64,000 bases of DNA from Bacteroidia bacterium (GTDB lineage Bacteria > Bacteroidota > Bacteroidia > CAIKAF01): NCBI GenBank assembly GCA_030427255.1, contig JAUHWY010000006.1:1-64000 (forward strand), written 5' to 3'. The position numbers were made by a program, and so were the translations under genes. Positions within the stretch are counted from its first letter, which is position 1. The number at the start of each line of letters is the position of its first letter. The notes beneath the pieces were generated by a model. The model saw only the letters and a list, made by a program, of their open reading frames with translations, was not told the origin of the DNA and ran no database searches. Positions 9,637 to 20,529 of this stretch are shown here, in pieces.

Positions 9637-10229
9637 GGCATATTTTCCAAACGTTTAAGATAATGCTCCATAGCACGCAAAGCTCTACCTCTATGCGATA
9701 TGGCATTTTTTTCCTCGGAATCGAATTCCGCAAATGTACGGCTGCCCCCTTCAGGCACAAACACAGGATCGTAACCGAAACCACCGCCACCTTTGGGTGC
9801 CTTATTGATATGACCGTCTACAGATCCCTCAAAAAGATGCAGGCAACCGTTAAGAAACAAAGCGATTACCGTGCGAAAACGTGCCTTGCGATCGTCCATT
9901 GGAGCCATCTCCAGCAGGAGCTTTTTCATATTATCTTCGGCTTTGGCCGTTTCGCCGGCATAGCGTGCAGAATATACTCCGGGTTGCCCACGAAGCGAAT
10001 ACACCTCCAATCCGGTATCGTCGGCAAATGCATGAAAACCGGTGGCCTTATAAAGTTGCTGTGCCTTTTCAGTTGCATTGGCCTCAAGGCTGGTTCCGGT
10101 TTCTGCTAAGTCGCCGGAATATCCGGCTTCTTTAGGGGTTAAAACACGAAAACCCAAAGGCTCTAAAATCTGTTTGGCTTCGGCTAACTTGAAGGGGTTT
10201 TGGGTGGCCATAACTAAGGTCTGCTCCAT
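9633..10229 (-). CDS. rdgB: XTP/dITP pyrophosphatase (non-canonical purine NTPase)
   Basis: This 198-residue Ham1/RdgB family enzyme hydrolyses dITP, XTP and ITP to monophosphates, cleaning the nucleotide pool. Diagnostic motifs are LVMATQNPFKLAEAKQIL at the N-terminus (substrate loop), FADDTGLEV with the catalytic acidic residues, GGGGFGYDPVFVPEG, and SHRGRAL at the end. Length is normal for the family. The stop codon overlaps the start of the downstream porin gene (ATGA), so the two are translated together. It is the first gene of a likely three-gene transcript. Confidence 0.95.
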   Translation of the reverse strand: MEQTLVMATQNPFKLAEAKQILEPLGFRVLTPKEAGYSGDLAETGTSLEANATEKAQQLYKATGFHAFADDTGLEVYSLRGQPGVYSARYAGETAKAEDNMKKLLLEMAPMDDRKARFRTVIALFLNGCLHLFEGSVDGHINKAPKGGGGFGYDPVFVPEGGSRTFAEFDSEEKNAISHRGRALRAMEHYLKRLENMP

Positions 10230-10456
10230 GCTTGCTTTTTTGCAAAGGTAAGGTCTACAAGAAGATTAGCCATGTGGGCGGTTGATTGAAAGCTAAACTA
10301 ATACAAGTCGAGCCCCTTGGTGCCTGCAAATCAAGCGGCAGTGATGGTTACGGTCTCCCTTTAATTATGGGGGGATTGCTTAATTCACAATCAATTTTCC
10401 TATTGTCGGGAAATTTTGGGGATCTGAAACCAAAGAAAGCACCTCTAGTTTAGGGA

Positions 10457-10605
10457 ATCCGGCGCAGGGATGGAGCGAGCTAGCTTGGCGCAGACCGGCC
10501 CCATTTGGGCAGGCCCGAGGAAGTGGCGCGCAGCAAACTACCGCAGGGCCATGCCCAAAGGGAGCCGGACAAGCCAACTAGCCGGGAGAGCCCGTTTGCG
10601 CCCCA
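10457..10605. repeat. GC-rich inverted-repeat element E1 (family A)
   Basis: The gap 10230-10614 holds no gene. Its GC-rich part forms a nested hairpin: GCTAGCTTGGC at 10479-10489 pairs with GCCAACTAGC at 10573-10582, and TTTGGGCAGGCC at 10504-10515 pairs with GGCCATGCCCAAA at 10547-10559. Its left end (CCGGCGC...GATGGAGC) and right end (GCGCCCCAA) match, on the opposite strand, the ends of the element at 39301-39453. It lies directly downstream of the SDR gene and may also act as its transcription end. Confidence 0.65.
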
Positions 10606-10614
10606 AAACAATAC

Positions 10615-11622
10615 CTATTTTTTGGCGTTTGCGTCCATCAAAAAGGCATTGGCAACACGCGCAATGGTTTGATTTATAGGCGTAAAACTAAACTCAAGGT
10701 AGTTCCGGATTTTGTCTGAGCTGTACATGTTTTCCTGCATGCTGTTGCTTACCATTTCGCGGCTGATGTTGGGTAGTCCGGGCAAAAAGCGGAGGTAGGG
10801 CAATAGGTTCAGCAAGGTTTTTCCGGCTTTTTTGCGAGGTGCAGGCTTACCTATTTCTGCTGCAATGGTGCTTAGGATTTGCATCCAAGAGGCATTTTCA
10901 CCGTTCAGGATAAACCTTTGATTGGTGCAGCGATTTAGGTACAGGGCATGCATGATGTGGGCTACATCCAGCACATCCACAAATCCGGAGGTGCCCGGAG
11001 GTGCAAAAGTCAGGCCCTCGTTTACTTGGGCAAATAATTTTCCGGTATTCTTGTTCCAATCGGGCACAGGTCCCAAAATAACGGAGGGGTTCACCACAAC
11101 CGCGTCAAGGCCCTCCTCTACTCCTCTCCACACTTCCAATTCGGCGGCGTATTTACTGCGGGCATATCCGGTGTTGGCCGGATCTTTTTTCCAGCTTCGA
11201 TTTTCGTTGATTTTTTCGGGCTTATTGCTTCGTCCTAAAGCGGCAATGCTGCTAACGTGGCAAAGCCATGCTTTTGGCCGGACGGCCAACATGGCGTTGA
11301 CCAGCCCGGCGGTTCCGCGTGCATTTACGTGCATCATGGCTTGGTGGTCCTTGCGGTAAAAAGACACCATGCCGGCAGTATGGAACACGGCATCTATGCC
11401 TTCCAGCGCCTTTTCGAGGTCAAACATGTCCAAAAAATCGCCTTCAAAAAGTTCAAAAGGCCAAGATTCGCTGCCCTCGGGCCAAAGTTTTTGCCAAAGC
11501 TGCAAATTAGCTTGTGGCCGCACCATAGCACGAACAGCCATACCGGAACTAACCAAATGCTGAAGCAAATGAGCACCAAGCAAACCGTTGGCACCTGTGA
11601 CCAATGCAGTAGGAACAGCCAT
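10615..11622 (-). CDS. NAD-dependent epimerase/dehydratase family protein (extended SDR)
   Basis: This 335-residue extended short-chain dehydrogenase has the Rossmann motif TGANGLLG (residues 9-16), a catalytic pair in YARSK, and AVFHTAGMVSF at the expected position. It resembles the dihydroflavonol-4-reductase/3-beta-HSD-like branch that is common in Bacteroidota, and reduces or epimerises an unidentified small substrate. The ATG at 11622 gives a start nine residues before the glycine motif, which is normal. It has no pathway neighbours: upstream is a divergent T9SS cargo gene and downstream a repeat element, so the substrate cannot be inferred. Confidence 0.88.
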   Translation of the reverse strand: MAVPTALVTGANGLLGAHLLQHLVSSGMAVRAMVRPQANLQLWQKLWPEGSESWPFELFEGDFLDMFDLEKALEGIDAVFHTAGMVSFYRKDHQAMMHVNARGTAGLVNAMLAVRPKAWLCHVSSIAALGRSNKPEKINENRSWKKDPANTGYARSKYAAELEVWRGVEEGLDAVVVNPSVILGPVPDWNKNTGKLFAQVNEGLTFAPPGTSGFVDVLDVAHIMHALYLNRCTNQRFILNGENASWMQILSTIAAEIGKPAPRKKAGKTLLNLLPYLRFLPGLPNISREMVSNSMQENMYSSDKIRNYLEFSFTPINQTIARVANAFLMDANAKK

Positions 11623-11819
11623 GGCTTAAAAATACGGAGGCGAAACTTAGAACCGTAAATAAAGCAAGGATTTTTAAGTTTTTCTAACCCAAATAAAACA
11701 GAACTAGGAAAACTAAGTAGAGGGTGTATTCTTTTTGGGCTGAAAATAAACCCCGAAAAAATGAAAAGCAGTGCAACGTTTTAAGCAATGGATTGTCTTA
11801 ATAACATAGGGACGAGTAT

Positions 11820-13280
11820 ATGTACCGCATACAAACAAAAAAAATGCCTTTTTTAGGCTTTTTGGGGTTATTAATAGGCTTTTGGGGCCAAAGCCGGTTG
11901 CAGGCAGGAGGAGGCGACATGCAAGGTCCCGAAACCGGTGTTCCGGCCTACAGTCTTTTCTATTCTATACCTGATGGACCCAATGGTTCCATTTACAGCC
12001 TCCATTACGACTCCTCCTCCAATATGTTGTACGCCGGAGGCTCATTTACCAGTTTTTTGTCGGGAACGACCCAAGGCGATGGCCATGTAGCTGCGCTAAA
12101 CCTAACAACCATGGAATGGGAAGAGGTAGGCGAAGGGCTAACAGGGGATGTTTACGATTTAATTATGTTTCAAGATACGCTGTATGCCGCAGGCTATTTT
12201 GAAGGACTTACCGGAATTCCCACAGGTGTTGCCAAACTAACCCCCAATGGCTGGAAGGCAGTAGGCTATTTAAACGATACGGTTTTTGTATTGCAAGAGT
12301 TTCAGGGAGCTCTTTATGCCGGCGGTAATTTTGTGCATAATGTGCCCGGCTTTGCCTTTATGCATTTGGCCAAATGGCAACAAAATCAATGGTCATCTCC
12401 TGGTTTTGCCTTTAACGACAGGGTGCGGGCCATGACCGTTTGGGGACAGCATTTGGTTATTGGGGGCGATTTTTCGCATGCCGGCATAGCAGAAGCAAAA
12501 CATATATTCATTTGGGATGGCCAATATGGCACGGCCATTGATGATCCGGGAGGTCCGGTGCATGCTTTGGCTGTCCACCAAAACAATCTTTGGGCCGGAG
12601 GCCCAATCGTTTCTGCTACGGACACCTTTGGCCTGGCCCTATTGGATACCCTTTACGGCTCCTGGGAAAACAAACTGTCCATAAACACTTTTAACCATAA
12701 CGGCACCTTGCCCGCAAGCACATTACACAGCATGGGGATTAAAACCCTTAGCGTTATTACCAACGAGCATCCGGATTTCCAGAGTCAGCATGTATTGTAT
12801 GCCGGCGGAAACTTTTTGTATGAACCTTCCCCTCAGGTTGGAAGGCGCGGAAAAAATGCAGCGCGTATGGATATGGTGCAAGGCATGCATGGAGATACTT
12901 GGGCCGACTCCACCATTTTTGAGGTAATTGAAGCCGATGGGAAAATATTTCTGGCCGGCGCATTTACCCAATTGAACGGGGTTAGCACCCAGTTCTTAGC
13001 CTATTCTATGCAGGAGGTTACGGGACTGGAAACAGCGGATTCCAATGACCCTTGGGTGCTTTTCCCCAATCCTAGCCAAGGCAAAGGTTTGTACTTAAAG
13101 ACTCCCGAAGGCATTGAGGCTTCGGTTCAAGTTCGATTGCTTGATTTGAGTGGTCGTGTGCTCTGGGAAGGTTTGTGGAATCATTCTACGCCACTTAAAG
13201 CAGCTGAGGCGCTCGAAAAAGGCATTTATTTGATTCAATTGCCAAATCATGGTCAACAATTTAAATGGATAAACAACTAA
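11820..13280 (+). CDS. Secreted propeller-like protein with T9SS type A sorting domain
   Basis: This 486-residue protein begins with a signal segment (FLGFLGLLIGFWGQSRLQAGG) followed by repeats of the type NMLYAGGSF / DTLYAAGYF / GALYAGGNF / LVIGGDF / HVLYAGGNF. These are kelch- or delta-60-like blades of a beta-propeller. The last 75 residues form a type IX secretion sorting domain (VLFPNPSQGKGLYLK, LLDLSGRVLWEG, KGIYLIQL). It is therefore probably exported through the outer membrane and anchored or released. The first blades contain a sequence suited to ligand display rather than catalysis; no enzyme motif is seen. Confidence 0.85.
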   Translation: MYRIQTKKMPFLGFLGLLIGFWGQSRLQAGGGDMQGPETGVPAYSLFYSIPDGPNGSIYSLHYDSSSNMLYAGGSFTSFLSGTTQGDGHVAALNLTTMEWEEVGEGLTGDVYDLIMFQDTLYAAGYFEGLTGIPTGVAKLTPNGWKAVGYLNDTVFVLQEFQGALYAGGNFVHNVPGFAFMHLAKWQQNQWSSPGFAFNDRVRAMTVWGQHLVIGGDFSHAGIAEAKHIFIWDGQYGTAIDDPGGPVHALAVHQNNLWAGGPIVSATDTFGLALLDTLYGSWENKLSINTFNHNGTLPASTLHSMGIKTLSVITNEHPDFQSQHVLYAGGNFLYEPSPQVGRRGKNAARMDMVQGMHGDTWADSTIFEVIEADGKIFLAGAFTQLNGVSTQFLAYSMQEVTGLETADSNDPWVLFPNPSQGKGLYLKTPEGIEASVQVRLLDLSGRVLWEGLWNHSTPLKAAEALEKGIYLIQLPNHGQQFKWINN

Positions 13281-13332
13281 AATAAATCAGCCATTATTTG
13301 ACGGGGCTCAGGGTAATGGTTAAATTAGGAGT

Positions 13333-13917
13333 ATGGACGGTTTGGAGCAAATTATTGCTGGTTGCCTCAAAAACAACCCTGCGGCTCAACGCAAGCTGTT
13401 CGACTACTATGCGCCCATTTTATTAGGTATTTGCTTTCGCTACAGCAGTTGCAAAGACGATGCCGAGGAAATATTACAACAAGCATTTATAAAGATCTTC
13501 TCCAAATTGGAGACGTTCGAACACCAAGGTTCTTTTGAAGGCTGGATGAAACGAATTACAGTAAATACCGCACTAAACTTTGTGAATCGATCGCAACGTA
13601 CCCTGTTTACCGAAGAGGTAAACGAGGTAGAAATTGCTTTCGGTGACGAGCCGGACGAAGCCTTAATTCGGGAAATGGAAAGCGAACGCTTATTCCGTTG
13701 CATCAGCCAACTGCCTGACGGCTACCGTCTGGTAATCAACCTTTTCGCTATTGAGGGCCTTAGCCATAAGGAAATTGGAGAAAAACTCGGAATTACCGAA
13801 AGTACTTCCCGTTCCCAATTTGCCCGTGCCAAATCGGCACTCAAAAAACTTTTAGAAAACGAACTGCAGCAAGATAATATTTACCATGGAGGAAAAACGA
13901 TTCGATATTCTGCGTAA
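13333..13917 (+). CDS. ECF-subfamily RNA polymerase sigma factor
   Basis: This 194-residue sigma-70 family protein has region 2 (FDYYAPILLGICFRYSSCKDD, AEEILQQAFIKIF, GSFEGWMKRITVNTALN) and region 4 with a helix-turn-helix (LSHKEIGEKLGITESTSRSQFARAK). There is no region 3, as in extracytoplasmic-function sigma factors. The downstream gene starts 32 bases before the stop of this one, so the pair is translationally coupled. By analogy with ECF operons, the partner may control sigma activity. No promoter for autoregulation was identified in the 52-base gap upstream. Confidence 0.93.
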   Translation: MDGLEQIIAGCLKNNPAAQRKLFDYYAPILLGICFRYSSCKDDAEEILQQAFIKIFSKLETFEHQGSFEGWMKRITVNTALNFVNRSQRTLFTEEVNEVEIAFGDEPDEALIREMESERLFRCISQLPDGYRLVINLFAIEGLSHKEIGEKLGITESTSRSQFARAKSALKKLLENELQQDNIYHGGKTIRYSA

Positions 13918-15535
13918 CAAGGCCGAGCGCTTTGAGGTGCAACCTTCGGAGCAGCTCTTCGACTCCATTTTGGAGCGCATGGCAGGGCAAAAACCCAAAC
14001 GCCGTTTTGGCTGGATTTGGGGCTCTGCAGGGCTTTCTGTTGCCGCCGGCCTTGCCGCTTGGCTCCTGTTCTTCCCTAACTCAAACAGGTCTACCGATGA
14101 ACTCGCCCTGCAAGCGCCGCAACAACAAGTTAACGAACCTAACCCAAGTCCTGCTTTAGAGCAGTTCCGGCAACAAGAATCCGGAAACTCCTTAGGCTCT
14201 GTTTCGAATACCACGAATGGTAGCCAGGCGGCTGGATTAGTAAACCTTGAAAACGCCCAAAATCAAAGTACCACTGAATCCGGCAGCTCTGCAACCGCTA
14301 AACCCAATACAACAGGCCTCGGTAATTCAAGTTTAAGCTTAGCCCAAGAACCTAAATCCCAAACGCAAGAAAGGACTAGGACTCAAAGGGCAAGCGAAAA
14401 CCCGGATTACAACACCCACCTCACCGAAAACGAAGCCGGCGAAGCAGCTTTTGACCTGGAAAGTCCAAACTCCGATGATGCCGGAATTCAAAAATCTGTT
14501 CCCGGTCGCACAAGCGATACCCGTGCACAAGCAAACAGAGGTTCTACGGCCGGACTCAAAAGCAAAAACAAAAGATCGGCCTCCGGTGAAGCTCCCAACA
14601 AAAAACGCAAGGGAGACGCCCATGGCCAAGCCCCTGATGTTGACCGTAAATTTGAAGAGCCCGTGGTTACCATCCCAGAAAGCGAAGTATTGAGGGTGGA
14701 ACCAGAGGTTCGTTTTCCTAAGCCCATGCTTGAGCCTTATTCGTTAAATCCGGTGTTTCGTCAACCTAAGTTTTCCCTGCGCGCATGGACAGAATTCTCT
14801 GCCTTCAGCGTAAATCAACGCCTCGCGAAATCCGAAGGCTTTGAAGGGAAAGAAAGTAGCCTACTCAATGCCGAACAACACCTCAACCAAAGAGAGGCCT
14901 TTAATCAACCAGATTTTGCCTTCAGTGCAGGAGCAGGCTTAGCCCTTAGCTATAAATGGGCCTTCTTTAAAACAGGAATGCAATACACCCAACTTAATTT
15001 TCAAGAGCAGGCGTTCAGTTTCAAGCATTACGGACAAACCGTGTATACGAACGTGACCGACACCTTGAATTTTACGAATGCCCATGGGGTAGATACTACC
15101 ATTTTGGTAAACCATCAGCAAGCGCATTTGGTGGATGCTGTCGATACAATTCGACACAACAACCGCTCTAGGGTAGAATACCTCCAAATCCCCTTGGTGA
15201 TGGGTGCGCGTTACGAGCGCGGAACTTGGTTTGCAGAAATCGAAGCAGGTGTGAACTTGTCCATTCGAAGCTCAGGAAATGCCTTGGGCTACATGCAGCC
15301 CGACGCATCCAATTTGGCTCCATTCAGCCCCCTTCAAAACGATCGTTGGAACGATTTTGGAATGGATTTAATCACCGGTGTTAACCTGGGTTGGAAATTT
15401 GCAAAACGCTGGGAAGCTGCCGCCGGATTTCGAATGCAATATGGCCTGCAATCTATTTACGACCAAAGCCATGTGCTTGATCAACGTTACCACATGATGG
15501 GTGGAACCTTATCCCTGCGCTATCGGATTAGGTAA
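13886..15535 (+). CDS. Sigma-coupled protein: inner-membrane anchor, long disordered linker, beta-barrel-like domain
   Basis: This 549-residue protein has three parts. Residues 1-45 are a short soluble segment (FDILRNKAERFEVQPSEQLF) like the cytoplasmic tail of anti-sigma proteins. One transmembrane helix follows (about 46-62, GSAGLSVAAGLAAWLLFF). Residues 65-270 are a low-complexity linker rich in Ser, Asn, Gln, Glu and Lys. The last 265 residues look like an eight-stranded outer-membrane barrel (FSAGAGLALSYKWAFFKTGMQY, WFAEIEAGVNLSIR, terminal GTLSLRYRIR). An anchor in the inner membrane with a barrel in the outer would span the envelope. Its start overlaps the ECF sigma gene by 32 bases. 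Function is inferred: a regulator or target of that sigma factor. Confidence 0.75.
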   Translation: MEEKRFDILRNKAERFEVQPSEQLFDSILERMAGQKPKRRFGWIWGSAGLSVAAGLAAWLLFFPNSNRSTDELALQAPQQQVNEPNPSPALEQFRQQESGNSLGSVSNTTNGSQAAGLVNLENAQNQSTTESGSSATAKPNTTGLGNSSLSLAQEPKSQTQERTRTQRASENPDYNTHLTENEAGEAAFDLESPNSDDAGIQKSVPGRTSDTRAQANRGSTAGLKSKNKRSASGEAPNKKRKGDAHGQAPDVDRKFEEPVVTIPESEVLRVEPEVRFPKPMLEPYSLNPVFRQPKFSLRAWTEFSAFSVNQRLAKSEGFEGKESSLLNAEQHLNQREAFNQPDFAFSAGAGLALSYKWAFFKTGMQYTQLNFQEQAFSFKHYGQTVYTNVTDTLNFTNAHGVDTTILVNHQQAHLVDAVDTIRHNNRSRVEYLQIPLVMGARYERGTWFAEIEAGVNLSIRSSGNALGYMQPDASNLAPFSPLQNDRWNDFGMDLITGVNLGWKFAKRWEAAAGFRMQYGLQSIYDQSHVLDQRYHMMGGTLSLRYRIR

Positions 15536-15553
15536 TGCAGCTCTGTTCCGGGC

Positions 15554-16867
15554 TTAATCCATGGCTTTGGCATAGCCCTCGCCAGTGAGCACAGCGGCTC
15601 CAATGCGATTGAGAATATTGAACAATCCAAAGTAGGTTCGATTTACGTAAATGGTATGCCTTGAACCTCTTGCGCTTCCATACTTTCTGGACCTTGGATC
15701 TTTGCCTAAGCTTTCTCCCAAAGCATTGATTTCTTTGAAATAGGCATCATCGCCAAAATCGAAACGCTTAGTATCGAAAGGCTTCCGCAATAAACCGCTA
15801 AGCCTCCTAAAGGAATCTATAAAAAAGGCCTTTTCTTCAGCACCGCTTTCTGCATGCAATATATCCAATCGCTGCAGGTTCCTTTCCATTACCTCATCGT
15901 CGGAAAGGTTGGAAGCGTCCAACATGGCAAAATAGGCATGATAAAAATCTTCAGGCACCTTTTTGGTACAGCCAAAATCAATGACTGCGAGTTCGTTATT
16001 TGGTGTTACCAAGAAATTTCCGGGGTGTGGATCTGCATGCAACCAGCGCAACTCATGCATTTGGTACTCATAAAAATCCCACATTTTTTGCCCCAAAGCA
16101 TTCCGGGTTTCGGCATCGTGCGCGCCGTCGACCCATTCCACCAAAGCTTGGCCCTCTATCCAATCCATTACAATTACCTTTTCCGAGGACCATTCCGGAT
16201 AATAATGCGGAAAAACCATGCCTTCTATGCCCCTACAAGCTTCGGTTAGGGCCATAGATTGCTCAATTTCCAGTAAATAGTCGGCTTCTTCTTGCAATTT
16301 GGCCTCTACTTCATCGAAATACGGCTTTATATCGGCTTCCTTCATATTCATGAGCCGCAAAGCAAATGGCTTAACCAGCTTGAGGTCGCTTTTGATGGAG
16401 TCGGCAACCCCCGGATACTGAATTTTTACAGCATAGGCCTTGCCGTCTTTCCAAGCGCGGTGCACCTGCCCAATACTTGCGGCATTTATGGCCTCCGGCT
16501 CAAACACATCAAAAATTTCTTGAGGGCTTTTGCCCACCGTTTTATTAAAAACTTGAGCAATCAAGGGCCCGGAGAGTGGAGGTGCCTTGTATTGCGATTG
16601 CCGAAACGCTTCGAAATACTCGGTAGGCAACAAATTTTTATCGCTTGCCAGCATTTGAGCCATCTTAAGCGCACTTCCCTTGAGCGAACTTAAGGTTTTG
16701 TAAATGTCCTCGGCATTGGCCTTGTTTAGCTCCGACCGGTCGGTGTCCGGATTCAGCGCCTTTTTGGCATAATATTTAAGGTAATTGGCACCTACTTTAG
16801 CACCTGTGCCCGCAAAACGCGTGGCACGCGCCACTTTGGAGCTGGGAATTCCGGACTGTGATTTCAC
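15554..16867 (-). CDS. ABC1/UbiB (COQ8/ADCK)-family atypical kinase
   Basis: This 437-residue protein carries the UbiB-family marks. They are a variant KxGQ motif, KMAQ at residues 68-71 (Gly replaced by Ala), INAASIGQVH near 127-136, the ATP lysine K148 in AVKIQYPG, HADPHPGN at 277-284, and the DFG metal site at 297-299. Family members act as ATPases or kinases supporting isoprenoid-quinone biosynthesis or lipid homeostasis. In menaquinone-using Bacteroidota the role is not settled. It overlaps the upstream TetR-fold gene by four bases, so the two act together. A C-terminal transmembrane segment is not obvious. Confidence 0.9.
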   Translation of the reverse strand: MKSQSGIPSSKVARATRFAGTGAKVGANYLKYYAKKALNPDTDRSELNKANAEDIYKTLSSLKGSALKMAQMLASDKNLLPTEYFEAFRQSQYKAPPLSGPLIAQVFNKTVGKSPQEIFDVFEPEAINAASIGQVHRAWKDGKAYAVKIQYPGVADSIKSDLKLVKPFALRLMNMKEADIKPYFDEVEAKLQEEADYLLEIEQSMALTEACRGIEGMVFPHYYPEWSSEKVIVMDWIEGQALVEWVDGAHDAETRNALGQKMWDFYEYQMHELRWLHADPHPGNFLVTPNNELAVIDFGCTKKVPEDFYHAYFAMLDASNLSDDEVMERNLQRLDILHAESGAEEKAFFIDSFRRLSGLLRKPFDTKRFDFGDDAYFKEINALGESLGKDPRSRKYGSARGSRHTIYVNRTYFGLFNILNRIGAAVLTGEGYAKAMD

Positions 16868-17517
16868 GACTGGCGGTAATTACGAAACAAAAAACGAGCA
16901 AAATCCAAGCCCTGATCCAAGGTACGGTTGGCTCCTAAATCAAAAATAAGGTTCACACTTCGCTCAATTGCTTCATCGCTTGAAGCAAAACCTTCGGAAT
17001 CATCGTTCATCCAAAAGTTTATTAAAAACAAAAACTGAACCCAGGCACCCTCGGCATAAAAGCGTTGCATATTGAACCGGGAGGGCAATTCCTCACGCTC
17101 CACGGCCTCCTCAGCCAAGGACCTGAAAAACTCCTTGAACGCATGTTTAAAATGCTTCCAATGAAGCAGTTTTGGCTCCCGTAAACTCCCGGCTGTGGCC
17201 AGCACAAAACTCCGATGGGGCAATGCGTCCTGAAAAAAAGTGAAGAAAAATGCCAAGGTCTTTTCGCGAACCGAATACTGACGAAACGTTTCGTCTTCAT
17301 GAAGCTTTTGAACCACTTCCTCAAACAACTGCTCCCAACAAGCTTGCTCTATTCTATCTAGGGACGAAAAAATCGGATATACCTGACCTTCGGACAAGTT
17401 GGAATCCCTACAAAAGGAAAGCATGCTCCCGGGCTTGTGGCCATTTCGCTCAAAATAAGCAACATACGCCTCCGTAATGTGCTCCTTGCCTATACTAACT
17501 TCCTGCGCTTCAGACAT
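16864..17517 (-). CDS. TetR-fold protein paired with UbiB-type kinase
   Basis: The ATG at 17517 (MSEAQEVSIG) gives 217 residues; an in-frame ATG at 17553 would add a cysteine-containing leader unlike the family. The first 60 residues resemble a TetR helix-turn-helix (ITEAYVAYFERNGHKPG, SFCRDSNLSEGQVYPIFSSLDRI). The rest is all-helical and rich in Phe and Trp, suggesting a hydrophobic ligand pocket. The stop overlaps the UbiB-family start (ATGA). It may repress its own operon, or act as a lipid-binding partner in the way COQ9, also of TetR fold, works with COQ8; the latter is inference. Confidence 0.8.
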   Translation of the reverse strand: MSEAQEVSIGKEHITEAYVAYFERNGHKPGSMLSFCRDSNLSEGQVYPIFSSLDRIEQACWEQLFEEVVQKLHEDETFRQYSVREKTLAFFFTFFQDALPHRSFVLATAGSLREPKLLHWKHFKHAFKEFFRSLAEEAVEREELPSRFNMQRFYAEGAWVQFLFLINFWMNDDSEGFASSDEAIERSVNLIFDLGANRTLDQGLDFARFLFRNYRQS

Positions 17518-17603
17518 AGTTTTGTTTTCAAAAAGAACGCAAAAGCCCCTCAAATGTTGGATGGCAGTTCCACGTTAAGGAAATTTAATAGAAAAATGAG
17601 TTT

Positions 17604-17801
17604 GGGGCGCCTTCTTCCAGAGCTTGTGCGTCTATTCTAACCGGCCCTTTCCTCCGGCGCCTGCCCCTCCAATGCACGCAGCTGCAAACCGGTGCGGGGG
17701 CTTCTAAGGTCGCCTCCACCCGGTGCAGCTGCGGCATTCGAGTGGGCAGGGCTCCTGCGGTTGGCCGGGGGCTCCCTAGGAAAATCACCCTCCACCCCCC
17801 C
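17604..17801. repeat. GC-rich inverted-repeat element E2
   Basis: The 508-base divergent gap between the TetR-fold gene and katG begins with this C-rich block. It starts TTGGGGCGCC like the other family A elements and contains a perfect 10-bp inverted repeat, CGCAGCTGCA at 17677-17686 and TGCAGCTGCG at 17724-17733, plus two copies of CCGGTGC. Weak open frames across it are compositional. The remaining 200 bases up to katG are AT-rich and presumably hold its promoter. Confidence 0.55.
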
Positions 17802-17933
17802 ATTTTGCGCGGTTAAAGCCAAAAAGCTGGATTATTAATCCAAAAAACAAGTTTCAAAACCCGAAATCGATCACAGGTCATTCACAATGAGAAACATAGA
17901 ATATTTTTTCTAAAAAAACACCATGCGGGCTAA

Positions 17934-17949
17934 GGTGACAAAAGTCACC
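17934..17949. promoter_or_regulatory. Inverted repeat upstream of katG, possible operator
   Basis: GGTGAC and GTCACC are separated by AAAA, 77 bases before the katG start codon, in an otherwise AT-rich promoter region. The symmetry and location suit a repressor or activator site for an oxidative-stress regulator. It could also be a small hairpin in the leader. No regulator gene of the PerR or OxyR type lies nearby. Confidence 0.3.
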
Positions 17950-18022
17950 GTACGCACGCAACACTGCAACATTTTGCCCGATTTAATGTATATTTTGCTG
18001 TAGTTACAACAAAACACCATAG

Positions 18023-20317
<2,295 letters not shown>

Positions 20318-20390
20318 CTAGGCTTGTTGGAGCAAGCCGGTGTCGGCTTAGCTCCGGGTGATGCCGCAAATCTGTAAAACGCGCACCTTA

Positions 20391-20436
20391 AAACCGTCGG
20401 TTTGGTTTTTCTCACACCAAACCGACGGTTTCTTTA
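20391..20436 (+). terminator. Rho-independent-like terminator after katG
   Basis: A perfect 15-bp stem, AAACCGTCGGTTTGG at 20391-20405 and its complement at 20417-20431, encloses an 11-base loop and is followed by ctttat. The stem lies 74 bases after the katG stop. A smaller stem (GGCTTG...CAAGCC) lies just before it. The stem closes with A-T pairs on its 5' side, so it could work weakly in the other direction as well. Confidence 0.8.
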
Positions 20437-20529
20437 TGGCTTTGCTTGTTTTTTTTGGCTCCATCCAAGGGAAACAATCCCTTAAAAAATTCAACAAAAA
20501 AGCCTATCTTATGGCAAAATTGTAAGGTT

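Noticed and set aside
17604-17801. GC-rich block as a tRNA or rRNA gene
   Set aside because: No CCA-type acceptor end, anticodon arm or conserved rRNA sequence; the symmetry is that of a repeat element, as in the other blocks.
20318-20390. Possible riboswitch after katG
   Set aside because: The stems GGCTTG/CAAGCC and following sequence do not match a known aptamer and lie behind, not in front of, a gene; only the terminator is convincing.
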